64,000 bases of DNA from Clostridia bacterium (lineage in GTDB: Bacteria; Bacillota; Clostridia; Lachnospirales; Lachnospiraceae): contig CAJTEN010000017.1 of assembly GCA_910575245.1 (NCBI GenBank), positions 59,348-123,347 on the forward strand, in the 5' to 3' direction. Positions 56,845 through 64,000 of the stretch are shown here, in pieces. A model generated the notes under the pieces. It was not told the origin of the DNA. It worked only from the letters and a program-made list of their open reading frames with translations, and did no database searches. The position numbers were made by a program, and so were the translations under genes. How positions within the stretch are numbered: the stretch's first letter is position 1; every line of letters starts with the position of its first letter.

Positions 56845-57579
56845 TCAACATACAAACTCAAACGGAATCGCCGGGATCTCTGCCTGATTATACAAATTTA
56901 CCAGGTACCATCTGGTTGCCGCAAATGCTATCTTCACCCATCCCGTTCCTTCCGGCAGCCGGATCTGCAACTTCTCTCCGTCCACCTGTGCCGTGAACGG
57001 AATTTCTTCCTGTTGCCCCGCTTCGCCTGTTACGCCCGAGAAAGTGGCTTTCTCCGCCTCATCAGGCTGCGCACGATAGACATACAAAGCCTCTACCTTG
57101 CCGCCCCTGACTTGCAAACCGCCTTCCGCGTTGGCAAAAGTGATCTGTACGCAGTCGCCGTCACGTTGAGCTGCCTCCGCCATAGGGGCATCACACAGCA
57201 GAGATTCCCCATACACATGGCCCCTTGCCAAAAGTGCAAGACGTTCCCCGACCACTTTCTTGTTCTTCGGATGAATATCCATTCGCTCTCCGGCATCGGA
57301 AATCGAGCACAGCCATGCATGATCCACCGTCCTGGCCACCATCTCCTGACACTTTCTGATCGTCATGTAGTCAAGATTACCCGGACTATCCAGCCAGTTC
57401 TCCCATCCCGGAAGCTGCACCAGCAGGAAAGGCAGCTCTGTATCCTCCCAGAGCGCACGCCAGTCACTGATCATTGCAGTCAGCATATCCTGATACAATC
57501 CCTGTTTGCCCGGCTCATCGTCACTTTCTCCCTGATACCAGAGAAATCCGCGGATTCTCCTGCCCGTTCTCCCGAAACC
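56845..57579 (-). pseudogene. 5'-truncated sialate O-acetylesterase/SGNH acetylxylan esterase
   Basis: The readable frame starts after a stop codon with IRGFLWYQGESDDEPGKQ, the block-III-like motif of SGNH acetylesterases. It continues to the catalytic-triad DIHPKNKKVVGERLALLARG and a C-terminal beta domain. The N-terminal third with the GDS serine block is missing, and the only late starts are weak (TTG at 57498). It probably belonged to the glycan region. Confidence 0.75.
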
Positions 57580-57678
57580 TCAGGCAGAGCATCACTAACG
57601 CCTGCAAATAAAATTAATAATTGTTGTGTAAATTAACTTAGCACTATATTAATTCATTTTCTATCCGTTTGCAACAAG

Positions 57679-57867
57679 TCACGAAAACCTGAGCGTATAC
57701 TCCGTACTCCCGTTCTTCTCATATATTTCCCATGAGACATCCTCATGGGTATGCATTGTCGGATAAGAGATCAGCGTCTCCACGTCTCCCAGACTTTCCG
57801 CAAACTTTATCATCTTTAGCCTGCCAGGCACTGCCTCCGCTTTCTCCAACCAGATACCAAGTGTCTT
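57679..57867 (-). pseudogene. C-terminal fragment of a Cys/Met-metabolism PLP-dependent enzyme
   Basis: A 62-codon frame ends in TGA and contains MIKFAESLGDVETLISYPTM, then HTHEDVSWEIYEKNG and TEYTLRFS. This aligns with the end of cystathionine gamma-synthase/gamma-lyase (typically AESLGGVESLI..P..THA). No start or upstream coding remains, so it is a remnant. The 700-base gap from 57499 to 58215 otherwise holds only hairpins and repeats. Confidence 0.6.
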
Positions 57868-57954
57868 TCAATTCCAAGTAAACATATATGTCTTATTATG
57901 CATTTATCAGGGATGTCTGTCCTACTCTGGTTTTTACAGTTATCCTCATATCAA

Positions 57955-57997
57955 AAAAAGTGTAAACCCTTTTGACAGCTCAATAGGATTTACACGC
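57955..57997 (-). terminator. Intrinsic terminator in the 57.6-58.2 kb gap
   Basis: GTGTAAA-CCT / AGG-TTTACAC is followed on the minus strand by TTTTTTTG. It could end transcription from the 58216-59689 genes. Confidence 0.8.
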
Positions 57998-58136
57998 TTG
58001 TTGTATTCTTATCAGTACAGAATTGCACAAATATCAGGTACTGTTTTTCACTGTTATTTAAGCAATCTGTACTAGTAATCGCTCAGACATGGCTGTACAT
58101 TGACTGCACTGCCCCTTCCGATAAATAACGGCTTAA

Positions 58137-58210
58137 AATATCCGGCCCATTACGAAGCAATTCAGTATGGCCGGATATAGTAACAGCAGCGCCGAAAGCT
58201 GAACTGTTAC
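58137..58210. repeat. Hairpin plus repeat-family ends after the 61-residue gene
   Basis: ATATCCGGCC / GGCCGGATAT forms a 10-bp stem (58137-58179). It is followed by GTAACAGCAGC ... GCTGAACTGTTAC (58180-58210), with GTAACAG / CTGTTAC ends of the interspersed repeat. The second part ends six bases from the stop of the 58216 gene. Confidence 0.7.
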
Positions 58211-58215
58211 TCTTA

Positions 58216-58401
58216 TTACGCTTTTATTCTGTCAATATCTGTTATGTTTGTCCCTGATGCAGTAAGAATTGCTTTCAAATCAACATATCTTTCATACATT
58301 TCTTTATACGCTGCTGATTCTTTGTCTTCCGTTAACCTCATATACTTTTGCAGACGTGAAAATTCTTCGATATTTTTTTGGATCATTTCCTTTTCAGTCA
58401 T
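58216..58401 (-). CDS. 61-residue hypothetical protein
   Basis: The sequence MTEKEMIQKNIEEFSRLQKY to DLKAILTASGTNITDIDRIKA is a charged helical protein with an AAGGCGGTG ribosome site upstream. The stop TAA is followed by TAAGAGTAACAG, the repeat-family end. No function is known to me. Confidence 0.55.
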   Translation of the reverse strand: MTEKEMIQKNIEEFSRLQKYMRLTEDKESAAYKEMYERYVDLKAILTASGTNITDIDRIKA

Positions 58402-58447
58402 ATTGTCACCGCCTTCGATATCCGCCAGTCATCTGTTACATAATTGA

Positions 58448-59689
58448 TTATAACAAATCGGATAAAAAGTGTAAATGCGCAGATTGTGCAAGGTCCTGGA
58501 CTGAACTGTTACCGTCAAGATTCTCTGGCTTCTTCTTCAGCTTCTTTATAAAATCAAGCGAAAACGGCAGATAAGGTTCTAACGCCTTCAGGTACCTCCT
58601 GGAAAAGAACTGCGGACTCATGGCCGCCGTCATCAGTGATATTTCCACACAGTTCTTCAGCACGAACCCTTTTAATCCCGGATTACGCGGCTCAAATTCC
58701 CGAATCACATTCCATGTAAACCAAAGCAGACGGTTCACCTTTCGCTCCAAGCTCCGCCGGTCCTTCGCCTCCGTCATCAGCGTATGGCTTCCTGTCCTTC
58801 TGTCCTCTTCTATGTCCTGCAAATCGTCCACAAGCTGTAACAGAAACCCGAATTTTAAATAGAAGCTTTCCTCATACTCTGTCCAGTCTGCCGCCGCAAA
58901 AAGATAATCTGCCAGAACAGAAGTACTGCCTTTCCGGATCGAAATCTCCAGGATCTGTTCCTCTGTCACTGCTGTCTGCTGCTGGCCGATACTGCAATGC
59001 TGAGCTTCCAGCAATTGCAGCAGCGTGCCTGCAATTCTTCTCTTCCCCACACCTTCATAGGCTTCCAGTACCATATGTAGCAGACGGCATGTCTTCTCTT
59101 CCAATAAACTTTGCGGTACTACTGTCTCTCCCTGCAGTTTCATAGCTATCATGCGGTTATATCGTTCCTTCTCCTGCCGTGAAATCTGTCCGTCATCGAT
59201 GTAATTGTCGGTGTAGGTATAGAGCAGACTGTATGCCAGAATCGGGTCTCTCGCATTCTGCTCCTCTCCCTGCATTTCCACAATCATTGCATAGATTAAA
59301 TAATTCCGCATGGACTGCCATATCTGTGCCGGAGTCAGTGTCTCATCAAACGCCCTGACTCTGTTCAGAAAATGCTTCGTCTCCCGTTTAAACCCGGCAA
59401 GCAGCTCCGGACTCATCCATTCGGAAAGCGAAAGTATCCTCTCCCGTTCCGAGAAATCCATGAAATCCTGTTCCAGTTCCTGCTCCCATAACTCTTGCTG
59501 CCGCATCCCGTCCGGTTTCTGCCGCAACCGTTTCTGCATTCTCTGCGAAAATTCCTGCACAAGTGCCCTATTTTCTCTTTTCTGTTCGGCTTCTACCTTG
59601 GGAAAAAGATCAGGGTTCTCTTTCAGAAAGTCAGGAAAACCCTCCGGCTGTCTTTCCCATTCGATTCTGATTTCTCTTCCATCTGTCAT
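58448..59689 (-). CDS. Class I isoprenoid-synthase-like protein
   Basis: The 413-residue all-helical protein carries the two acidic motifs of polyprenyl/terpene synthases at the expected spacing. They are DNYIDD (161-166, D-x3-DD) and QLVDDLQDIEEDRRTG (285-300), each on a helix flanking a predicted pocket. An N-terminal 90-residue charged extension is unusual. The last 20 residues (NSSVQDLAQSAHLHFLSDLL) are encoded by a repeat element. The substrate and whether it is catalytic are unknown. Confidence 0.65.
   Translation of the reverse strand: MTDGREIRIEWERQPEGFPDFLKENPDLFPKVEAEQKRENRALVQEFSQRMQKRLRQKPDGMRQQELWEQELEQDFMDFSERERILSLSEWMSPELLAGFKRETKHFLNRVRAFDETLTPAQIWQSMRNYLIYAMIVEMQGEEQNARDPILAYSLLYTYTDNYIDDGQISRQEKERYNRMIAMKLQGETVVPQSLLEEKTCRLLHMVLEAYEGVGKRRIAGTLLQLLEAQHCSIGQQQTAVTEEQILEISIRKGSTSVLADYLFAAADWTEYEESFYLKFGFLLQLVDDLQDIEEDRRTGSHTLMTEAKDRRSLERKVNRLLWFTWNVIREFEPRNPGLKGFVLKNCVEISLMTAAMSPQFFSRRYLKALEPYLPFSLDFIKKLKKKPENLDGNSSVQDLAQSAHLHFLSDLL
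58474..58512. repeat. Right-arm copy of the GTAACAGTTCAG repeat inside a coding end
   Basis: The segment GTGCAAGGTCCTGGACTGAA, then CTGTTAC, matches the right arm of the full element at 30542-30701, with a partly decayed TTGCAC stem. It is read through as the C-terminus of the isoprenoid-synthase-like protein. Confidence 0.75.
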
Positions 59690-59722
59690 TCTCTTTTCCT
59701 GCCTTCCGTACGGATTATATCA

Positions 59723-60742
59723 CTATTCCTTAACCGGCACAATCTCAACACTTCCCACATGATATTCAGCATAGAAAAGCGCCTTATATTCTCCCGGCCT
59801 GTCAATCTTAACTGTGTACGCACCGTCAGGATTTTTCTCGTCGAAAAGAACCCTGCTGTCGCTTCCCTCTGAACCTGCCAGCTTCAGCCGCAGCCTGCCG
59901 TCCCTTGTTTTACAGACAAGCGACAACGTCATCGGCTCATCAATCTGAAAGGTAACGGACATTGGATTTGCGTAAACGCTATCGGCATGATATCGTATAC
60001 TCTCAGGCCAGTTGTCCTCTATTATCTCTTCCATACCGATATCTTCCGGGATTTCTATATTTTCCAACTCCTTCAGAGCTTTCAGATCTTCCGGGGCTTC
60101 TTTATTCTCCGGCTCTTCCGAGATATCCTGGTCTTTCGGGATATCCTGATCTTCCGGAATTTCTGTATTCTCCAGCTGTTCCGGGGTTTCCAATTCTTCC
60201 GGAATTTCTGTATTTTCCATTTGTTCCAGGGTCTCTGTACTCTCCCCCTCCTCCATGGAGCCAGAGAAGCTTACGTTTTCTCCCGCTTCCAGTTTAATAT
60301 CGAAGGTGCACACAGCGCTTCTCCCGTCACTGGCAAAACTGATCTCGCCTTCCCCTTCCGGCGCATCAATCTGCACATCCAGCTTCCTGTCAGTGCCTTC
60401 TGCGATCAGAGTCTCCGTCCCGTCCGGCGCTATGTAGATTAACCTTATGCTGCCATCCCTGCAAACCATGCTGCCCGTCACAGTCAGACTCCCGCTCCCG
60501 CCCTCTGCCATCACATAGGCAAGTCCGCCATTCTGATCATCCGCCGCCTGATGAATCGTTCCCCGCACCCTGCAGATCTTTTCATCCTTCTCTGAAGTGT
60601 ACCGTTCAAAAAAAGTGGACTGCTCATGAAAGATATCCGTGGATAATTCCACTGCCGAATCACTTCCCGGTATTGCGATTCCGACACCACATCCTGAAAG
60701 CAATATACACGCTGCCGCTGTAAAGACTGCTGTTTTTTTCAT
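59723..60742 (-). CDS. Lipoprotein with an acidic repeat linker
   Basis: The 339-residue protein starts MKKTAVFTAAACILLSGCGV at 60742; the signal peptide ends in lipobox LLSGC. Two beta-rich domains (residues 20-160 and 255-339) flank a linker of degenerate repeats such as NTEIPEELETPEQLENTEIP. The second domain, with the motif DRPGEYKALFYAEYHVGSVEIV, looks like a carbohydrate-binding or Ig-like fold. Function unknown. Confidence 0.75.
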   Translation of the reverse strand: MKKTAVFTAAACILLSGCGVGIAIPGSDSAVELSTDIFHEQSTFFERYTSEKDEKICRVRGTIHQAADDQNGGLAYVMAEGGSGSLTVTGSMVCRDGSIRLIYIAPDGTETLIAEGTDRKLDVQIDAPEGEGEISFASDGRSAVCTFDIKLEAGENVSFSGSMEEGESTETLEQMENTEIPEELETPEQLENTEIPEDQDIPKDQDISEEPENKEAPEDLKALKELENIEIPEDIGMEEIIEDNWPESIRYHADSVYANPMSVTFQIDEPMTLSLVCKTRDGRLRLKLAGSEGSDSRVLFDEKNPDGAYTVKIDRPGEYKALFYAEYHVGSVEIVPVKE

Positions 60743-60950
60743 TTCTTCCTCCAATTCTGCCCCATTAGATCATAAGAAACGGCATAACAAACCTCTGTTT
60801 CCTGCCAAAGCCATATGCGGAAGCTTATACAAGACCGAAATCGAAGTCCTGATTTCCTTAACGAATGGCTTTTCCTATTATATAAAACGGGACAGAACTG
60901 TAAATATCTTCAATAAATTATCAAATTTTTCCATCCGCCGATTGTCATGA

Positions 60951-61265
60951 TCAGGCCAGGCTGGTTATCCAATAATGAACAACAGCCGCAATGCAGACAA
61001 CGCTTGGCAGGAAGAACAGGAATTTAAACCCGGTTCTTCTCGCCCTGATAAACAGAAAACCTAAAAGATTTACCATAAACAGCGGAATCGTGCCGACGGT
61101 TAAGGCCATTCCTGCCAGATCCCACCACTCTGCCGGCAGCATCGCATCCGGATACGTAACCTGTGTATTATGTGTTAGGTAAGGGACCAGAAGGCAAATC
61201 AGACATACCAGCCCTGCAATATTAAGGCCTGCAATCAGACCGGCCATCATTTTATTTTCTTTCAT
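60951..61265 (-). CDS. Small membrane protein with three to four helices
   Basis: The 104-residue protein has hydrophobic segments near residues 7-30, 50-72 and 80-100, with KAxx-free termini and no known motif. It may be a membrane partner of a neighbouring gene; nothing ties it to a family. Confidence 0.6.
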   Translation of the reverse strand: MKENKMMAGLIAGLNIAGLVCLICLLVPYLTHNTQVTYPDAMLPAEWWDLAGMALTVGTIPLFMVNLLGFLFIRARRTGFKFLFFLPSVVCIAAVVHYWITSLA

Positions 61266-61308
61266 CAGACATTCCTCCGTTTATCAAAATCCAGGGCAGG
61301 TTCTCTCT

Positions 61309-61530
61309 TCACCGCCCCAACCTCTGCTGCCGGTACAAGCTGTCCTTCGTCGCATAAAAGCCTGTCGGCAGATATTCTTCATTGATCATATCTTCATAAT
61401 GAATATCGTAAAAATAATTACAGAATATTAGTTCCACATAGATAATCTGTCCCTCATGCGCGGCCAGCGCATAGATCAGCCCATATTCTTCCTGTGCGCC
61501 GTCTCCCATATACCACAGATATCTCAGCAT
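61309..61530 (-). pseudogene. Remnant frame of unknown protein
   Basis: A frame coding for LIYALAAHEGQIIYVELIFC and EDMINEEYLPTGFYATKDSL has protein-like composition. The first Met at 61530 has no spaced ribosome site, and the frame continues upstream to a stop near 61590 without a better start. It may be the C-terminal piece of a lost gene. Confidence 0.35.
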
Positions 61531-61589
61531 TCCTGCCGTCCAGCGCCAGAAAACCGACCAATTTGTTAAATCGTTTACTATATGTCACA

Positions 61590-61624
61590 GACCGTTTATA
61601 AAAAGGAAGCGTCTCCTGAGAGAC
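61590..61624 (-). terminator. Terminator after the MerR gene
   Basis: GGCGTCTC / GAGACGCT with loop TCAG is followed on the minus strand by TTCCTTTTTAT, about 30 bases after the regulator stop. Confidence 0.8.
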
Positions 61625-61652
61625 GCCCCCTGATCTTCGAATCACTTTATCG

Positions 61653-62471
61653 TTATTTCTTTTTGACCGGAAAACAGACTTCCGTTACCAGTTCCTCCGG
61701 ATCGGATGTTTCTCCGGGGCTTACATGATAGATGCAGAATGATTTTCCGTTAAAATCATATCCATTCTCAACCACCCAGTCTGCAACGGCCGCATTGACT
61801 CTTGCAATCTGGTCATAGCTTCCTTTATAGGTGGCGGATGCAATCTGAATCGGTGGAACGGTCTTAAATTTCACATGTTCTGTATCCTGATAACTTCCCA
61901 CGACTGCACTCTGGATCTCCACATCCGTATCCTGCTCTTTATGGCCCTCATCGTGGAAAATAGCTATCCCGTAACATGGAACTGCCTGCTGTACATGCTG
62001 CGGTTCCAATTCCCGGCACATAATCTCCCATAACATCCCTTCACGGTCATAGGCAGGAATTACCTGACGTACACTTGCAACGTATCGTTGTGGCACTGTT
62101 TTTAAGGTTACATTGTAATCCATAAGGTTACCATCCTTTCTTAACCATTTCAATGTACTGTCAAGAAGCTGCAGCTTTTGCTGTATCTCCCCGGATTCCT
62201 CTTCCAGTTCCTTCTGCTTCACGAGCAGAAACTGTTCCATCTTCCCTGCATCCTCATACTGAGCCAGTATTTCCTTAATTACGGAAAGCCCGAATCCCAG
62301 GCTCTTTAACGTCTGTATTCTTCCGGCCATCGGAAGCTGGGATTCACTATAATAGCGGTATCCGGTAAAATCATCTACATATTCCGGACGTAGGATTCCT
62401 ATTTCATCATAATGCCGGAGCATACGGATGCTGATCCTTGACAGTTTTGAAAAATCTCCTATTTTTAACAC
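61653..62471 (-). CDS. MerR-family regulator with GyrI-like effector domain
   Basis: The 272-residue regulator begins MLKIGDFSKLSRISIRMLRH (MerR winged helix, residues 1-70). A coiled dimerisation helix (70-115) follows, then a GyrI/BmrR-like ligand domain containing VPCYGIAIFHDEGHKEQDTD and CIYHVSPGETSDPEELVTEVCFPVKK. Members sense toxic or amphipathic compounds and activate efflux genes. The promoter at 62513-62543 has the long spacer that MerR proteins act on, suggesting self-control. Confidence 0.92.
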   Translation of the reverse strand: MLKIGDFSKLSRISIRMLRHYDEIGILRPEYVDDFTGYRYYSESQLPMAGRIQTLKSLGFGLSVIKEILAQYEDAGKMEQFLLVKQKELEEESGEIQQKLQLLDSTLKWLRKDGNLMDYNVTLKTVPQRYVASVRQVIPAYDREGMLWEIMCRELEPQHVQQAVPCYGIAIFHDEGHKEQDTDVEIQSAVVGSYQDTEHVKFKTVPPIQIASATYKGSYDQIARVNAAVADWVVENGYDFNGKSFCIYHVSPGETSDPEELVTEVCFPVKKK

Positions 62472-62512
62472 GGTTTCACCTCACATATATGTGTATTCCT
62501 GAGCTCAATTTT

Positions 62513-62543
62513 ATTGTAGAGTATACCATAGTGTGAGAGTCAA
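62513..62543 (-). promoter_or_regulatory. MerR-type promoter with 19-bp spacer
   Basis: TTGACT and TACAAT are 19 bases apart on the minus strand, with a partial dyad (CTC...TATGGTATACTC) between. This long spacing is the hallmark of promoters activated by MerR-family regulators, and it lies about 40 bases before the MerR gene. Confidence 0.7.
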
Positions 62544-62571
62544 GTACCACATCGAGAAAACATGTATCGTT

Positions 62572-62656
62572 GTTACAGTTCAGCTCAGGACTTTGCATTT
62601 ACTGCAAAGTCCGTAAGAACGCGCAGATTTATCCGAGAGATTGCCAGTTTGTCCTC
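62572..62656. repeat. Right-arm copy of the GTAACAGTTCAG repeat after a truncated gene
   Basis: GTTACAGTTCAG, then GGACTTTGCATTTACTGCAA with AGTCC, gives a perfect 10-bp hairpin, in reverse orientation relative to 30542-30701. The truncated ATP-binding frame reads through it and stops in its end. Confidence 0.8.
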
Positions 62657-63290
62657 CGGTGTCCTTCGGGCCCAGGACCCAGGGCTTTTTATATATTGGA
62701 AAGGCTTCCCATGGTTCACGTGTAATGCGCATATATCAAAATAAATAAAGAATAAAGTATCAAGAATTTCTCCGTTCCAGGAATTGTACGTGCCGCAGAC
62801 GGCTCCTTTACTTATGGAACAAACGATGCAACCGCAATCCGTAAAAATATTTTTCCATTTGGACGAACCGTTATTCCGCAATTCTTCCTGAATGGTTGGA
62901 ATACCTGTTGATTTTCCTTCGGATAAATCCAATTCTTTCAAAAACTCACCCAAACGTTTATTACGATAGTATCTGGAAGAAAAACGCTCACCCTCTTCTA
63001 TTACCCTTTGCGGAATAGAGCGGTCTATGCCGGAAAAACTGATAATTCGGATTAACTCAGGCTCAATCTCAATCATAATTGACTGATAAGAAAGATAAGC
63101 TCTGTGATAAAATGCATTTACAACTACCTCCTCCAATGCCTGATACGGATAATTAAATCCGCGTATTGCTTCCATTTGGTAATTCACTTTTGTAATCATC
63201 TCTTCAATTACCAAATCCAACTTGGGATGTATAAATATCACGAGAAAAAGAAGGCATACATAGAAATAATATCGTATGATAAATTAATAG
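62585..63290 (-). pseudogene. Truncated ATP-binding (AlbA_2-type) transcriptional regulator-like gene
   Basis: The readable part contains NYPYQALEEVVVNAFYHRAY, then IIGxSG-like IRIISFSGIDRSIPQ, and RRLG-like NKRLGEFLKELDLSEGKSTG and IPTIQEELRNNGS, the GHKL-like ATPase half of AlbA_2/schlafen-related regulators. The N-terminal DNA-binding half is missing. After KWKNIFTD the frame becomes unrelated and ends in the repeat at 62572-62656. Confidence 0.7.
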
Positions 63291-63455
63291 TTGATTCTGA
63301 AACAGGTTCTCCATACCGTTCGGCATCGCCTCAATCTCCGCCCTCGTCTGTGTCAGCTCCACCTTGCAGGCAGAAGCGCACAGGTTCATAAAGTCAAAAG
63401 CGTTGTCAATCGCTTCAAGCCCATTGAAAGATTTCTCAAATCTGACCGGATACAA
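63204..63455 (-). CDS. Small protein or truncated gene with strong start signals
   Basis: A TTG start at 63455 follows AAGGAGG with seven-base spacing, and the frame MYPVRFEKSFNGLEAIDNAFD, then SACKVELTQTRAEIEAMPNG, is protein-like. The last 28 residues look like random translation and overlap the upstream edge of the ATP-binding pseudogene. The gene probably lost its 3' part at about 63295. Family not recognised. Confidence 0.5.
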   Translation of the reverse strand: MYPVRFEKSFNGLEAIDNAFDFMNLCASACKVELTQTRAEIEAMPNGMENLFQNQLLIYHTILFLCMPSFSRDIYTSQVGFGN

Positions 63456-63481
63456 ATGACAACCTCCTTCTTCCGGGCATC

Positions 63482-63513
63482 GAAAAAGGATCGGTCTCCC
63501 GATCCTCTTTTGA
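63482..63513 (-). terminator. Terminator after the winged-helix fragment
   Basis: GAGGATCGG-GAGA-CCGATCCT is followed by TTTTTC on the minus strand, about 20 bases after the 63534 stop. Confidence 0.8.
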
Positions 63514-63533
63514 TTTACTTTTATAATTTGTTT

Positions 63534-63890
63534 TCACTTCAATATTTCCCATATCGGGTTTTGTTTAGATCCCACTCTTCTGATATAACCTTTATCCCTC
63601 AACGAATCCAATGCTCTTTGCACTGTTCTTACGGTTTTGGATATCTTATCCGCAATTTCATCCCTTGATGAATCTGGTTTCTGCTTTAAAATGGCAAGAA
63701 CTGCCATCTCCGTTCCATTCAAAGTGACATCCAAAGTGACACTTGGAATGTCACTTTGAAGTTCCGGCCTATAGATAATAAACTTAAATCCATTCTCTCT
63801 ATTTTCATAAGAATATTTGATGACGGCATCATTACATAAGCTGTCAATCCTTTTGAACCCACTGCCAAATTGCTCTATGGATTTAATCAA
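63534..63890 (-). pseudogene. C-terminal fragment of an ATP-binding, winged-helix regulator
   Basis: The frame carries FGSGFKRIDSLCNDAVIKYS, the end of the AlbA_2/HATPase-type domain, and a C-terminal winged helix SSRDEIADKISKTVRTVQRALDSLRDKG. The terminator is intact, so this is the natural 3' end. The 5' part is missing: the frame meets TAG and then a repeat element at 63893. A TTG at 63890 has no ribosome site. Confidence 0.65.
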
Positions 63891-63892
63891 CT

Positions 63893-63994
63893 ACCCCGGT
63901 GCAAGCACTCAAGCACTGTGAGCGGCTCCTACGTCGCCTCTCACAGCACTTGACTTTTTCGCTCGCTCTGCTCCCTCAAAAGCGGGGTATGCGG
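63893..63994. repeat. Inverted-repeat element at the right edge
   Basis: CTACCCCG and CGGGGTA bound an approximately 100-bp segment. It contains an inner inverted pair CACTGTGAG / CTCACAGCACTTG and a GC-rich arm. It replaces the 5' part of the 63534 fragment. No gene within. Part may lie beyond the window. Confidence 0.55.
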
Positions 63995-64000
63995 ATTTCC

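Noticed and set aside
1..64000. CRISPR array, tRNA or rRNA genes, transposase genes
   Set aside because: No regularly spaced direct repeats, no cloverleaf-like or rRNA-like segments and no transposase-type proteins were recognised.

Overview
The window looks like chromosome from a Gram-positive, endospore-forming, flagellated anaerobe of the Clostridia, most likely a Lachnospiraceae gut bacterium. This is inferred from gene content and order: codY directly upstream of flgB-flgC-fliE-fliF-fliG-fliH, and rpsT / gpr-spoIIP-lepA-hemW in the Bacillus-like order, together with sigK, CodY and many AraC, YesN/YesM and CUT1-type sugar-transport genes. Almost every gene is on the minus strand. Exceptions are rpsT, one short-chain dehydrogenase and one AraC regulator.

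Region 1 (1-21.5 kb) is housekeeping. It holds the start of the flagellar operon (fliH is cut by the window edge), codY, topA, dprA, a YifB/ComM ATPase, sigK, hemW, lepA, spoIIP, gpr, rpsT, a TPM-domain membrane protein next to a zinc-ribbon protein, and a UPF0016/GDT1 cation exporter. The exporter sits under a complete yybP-ykoY manganese riboswitch with its own promoter and terminator.

Region 2 (21.5-30.5 kb) is mixed. It holds an SDR enzyme, a PurF-like protein lacking the catalytic N-terminal cysteine, a GGDEF protein, an aldo/keto reductase, thiT behind a TPP riboswitch, a 39-residue small protein, a hexapeptide acetyltransferase, a broken MATE pump, an AraC regulator and a conserved-looking small protein.

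Region 3 (30.7-57.6 kb) is a plant-glycan utilisation region. Unit 1 has a GH35 enzyme, a CUT1 ABC importer and a NarL-type two-component system. Unit 2 has a GH78 alpha-L-rhamnosidase, a DUF5060/DUF5605-type hydrolase, a GH43 enzyme, a YesN/YesM pair, a second importer, a GPH-family symporter, a large alpha/beta-hydrolase with a PKD-like tail, and an AraC regulator translationally coupled to a 74-residue protein. Neither importer has a local ATPase. Upstream lie remnants of an SGNH esterase and a Cys/Met-type PLP enzyme.

Region 4 (58-64 kb) holds small hypothetical proteins, a class I isoprenoid-synthase-like protein, a lipoprotein, a MerR regulator with a 19-bp-spacer promoter, and degraded ATP-binding regulator genes.

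The strongest signal outside the genes is an interspersed repeat family with GTAACAGTTCAG / CTGAACTGTTAC ends. One complete 160-bp copy lies at 30542-30701. Half copies and end motifs lie at or just after the stop codons of topA, spoIIP, the GH78 gene, a histidine kinase, the GH35 gene and others. One copy extends the reading frame of the isoprenoid-synthase-like gene. Another copy has been split by a 189-bp inverted-repeat element flanked by a 10-bp target duplication. A second, unrelated inverted-repeat element contributes the lepA stop codon. I saw no tRNA, rRNA, CRISPR array or transposase gene.
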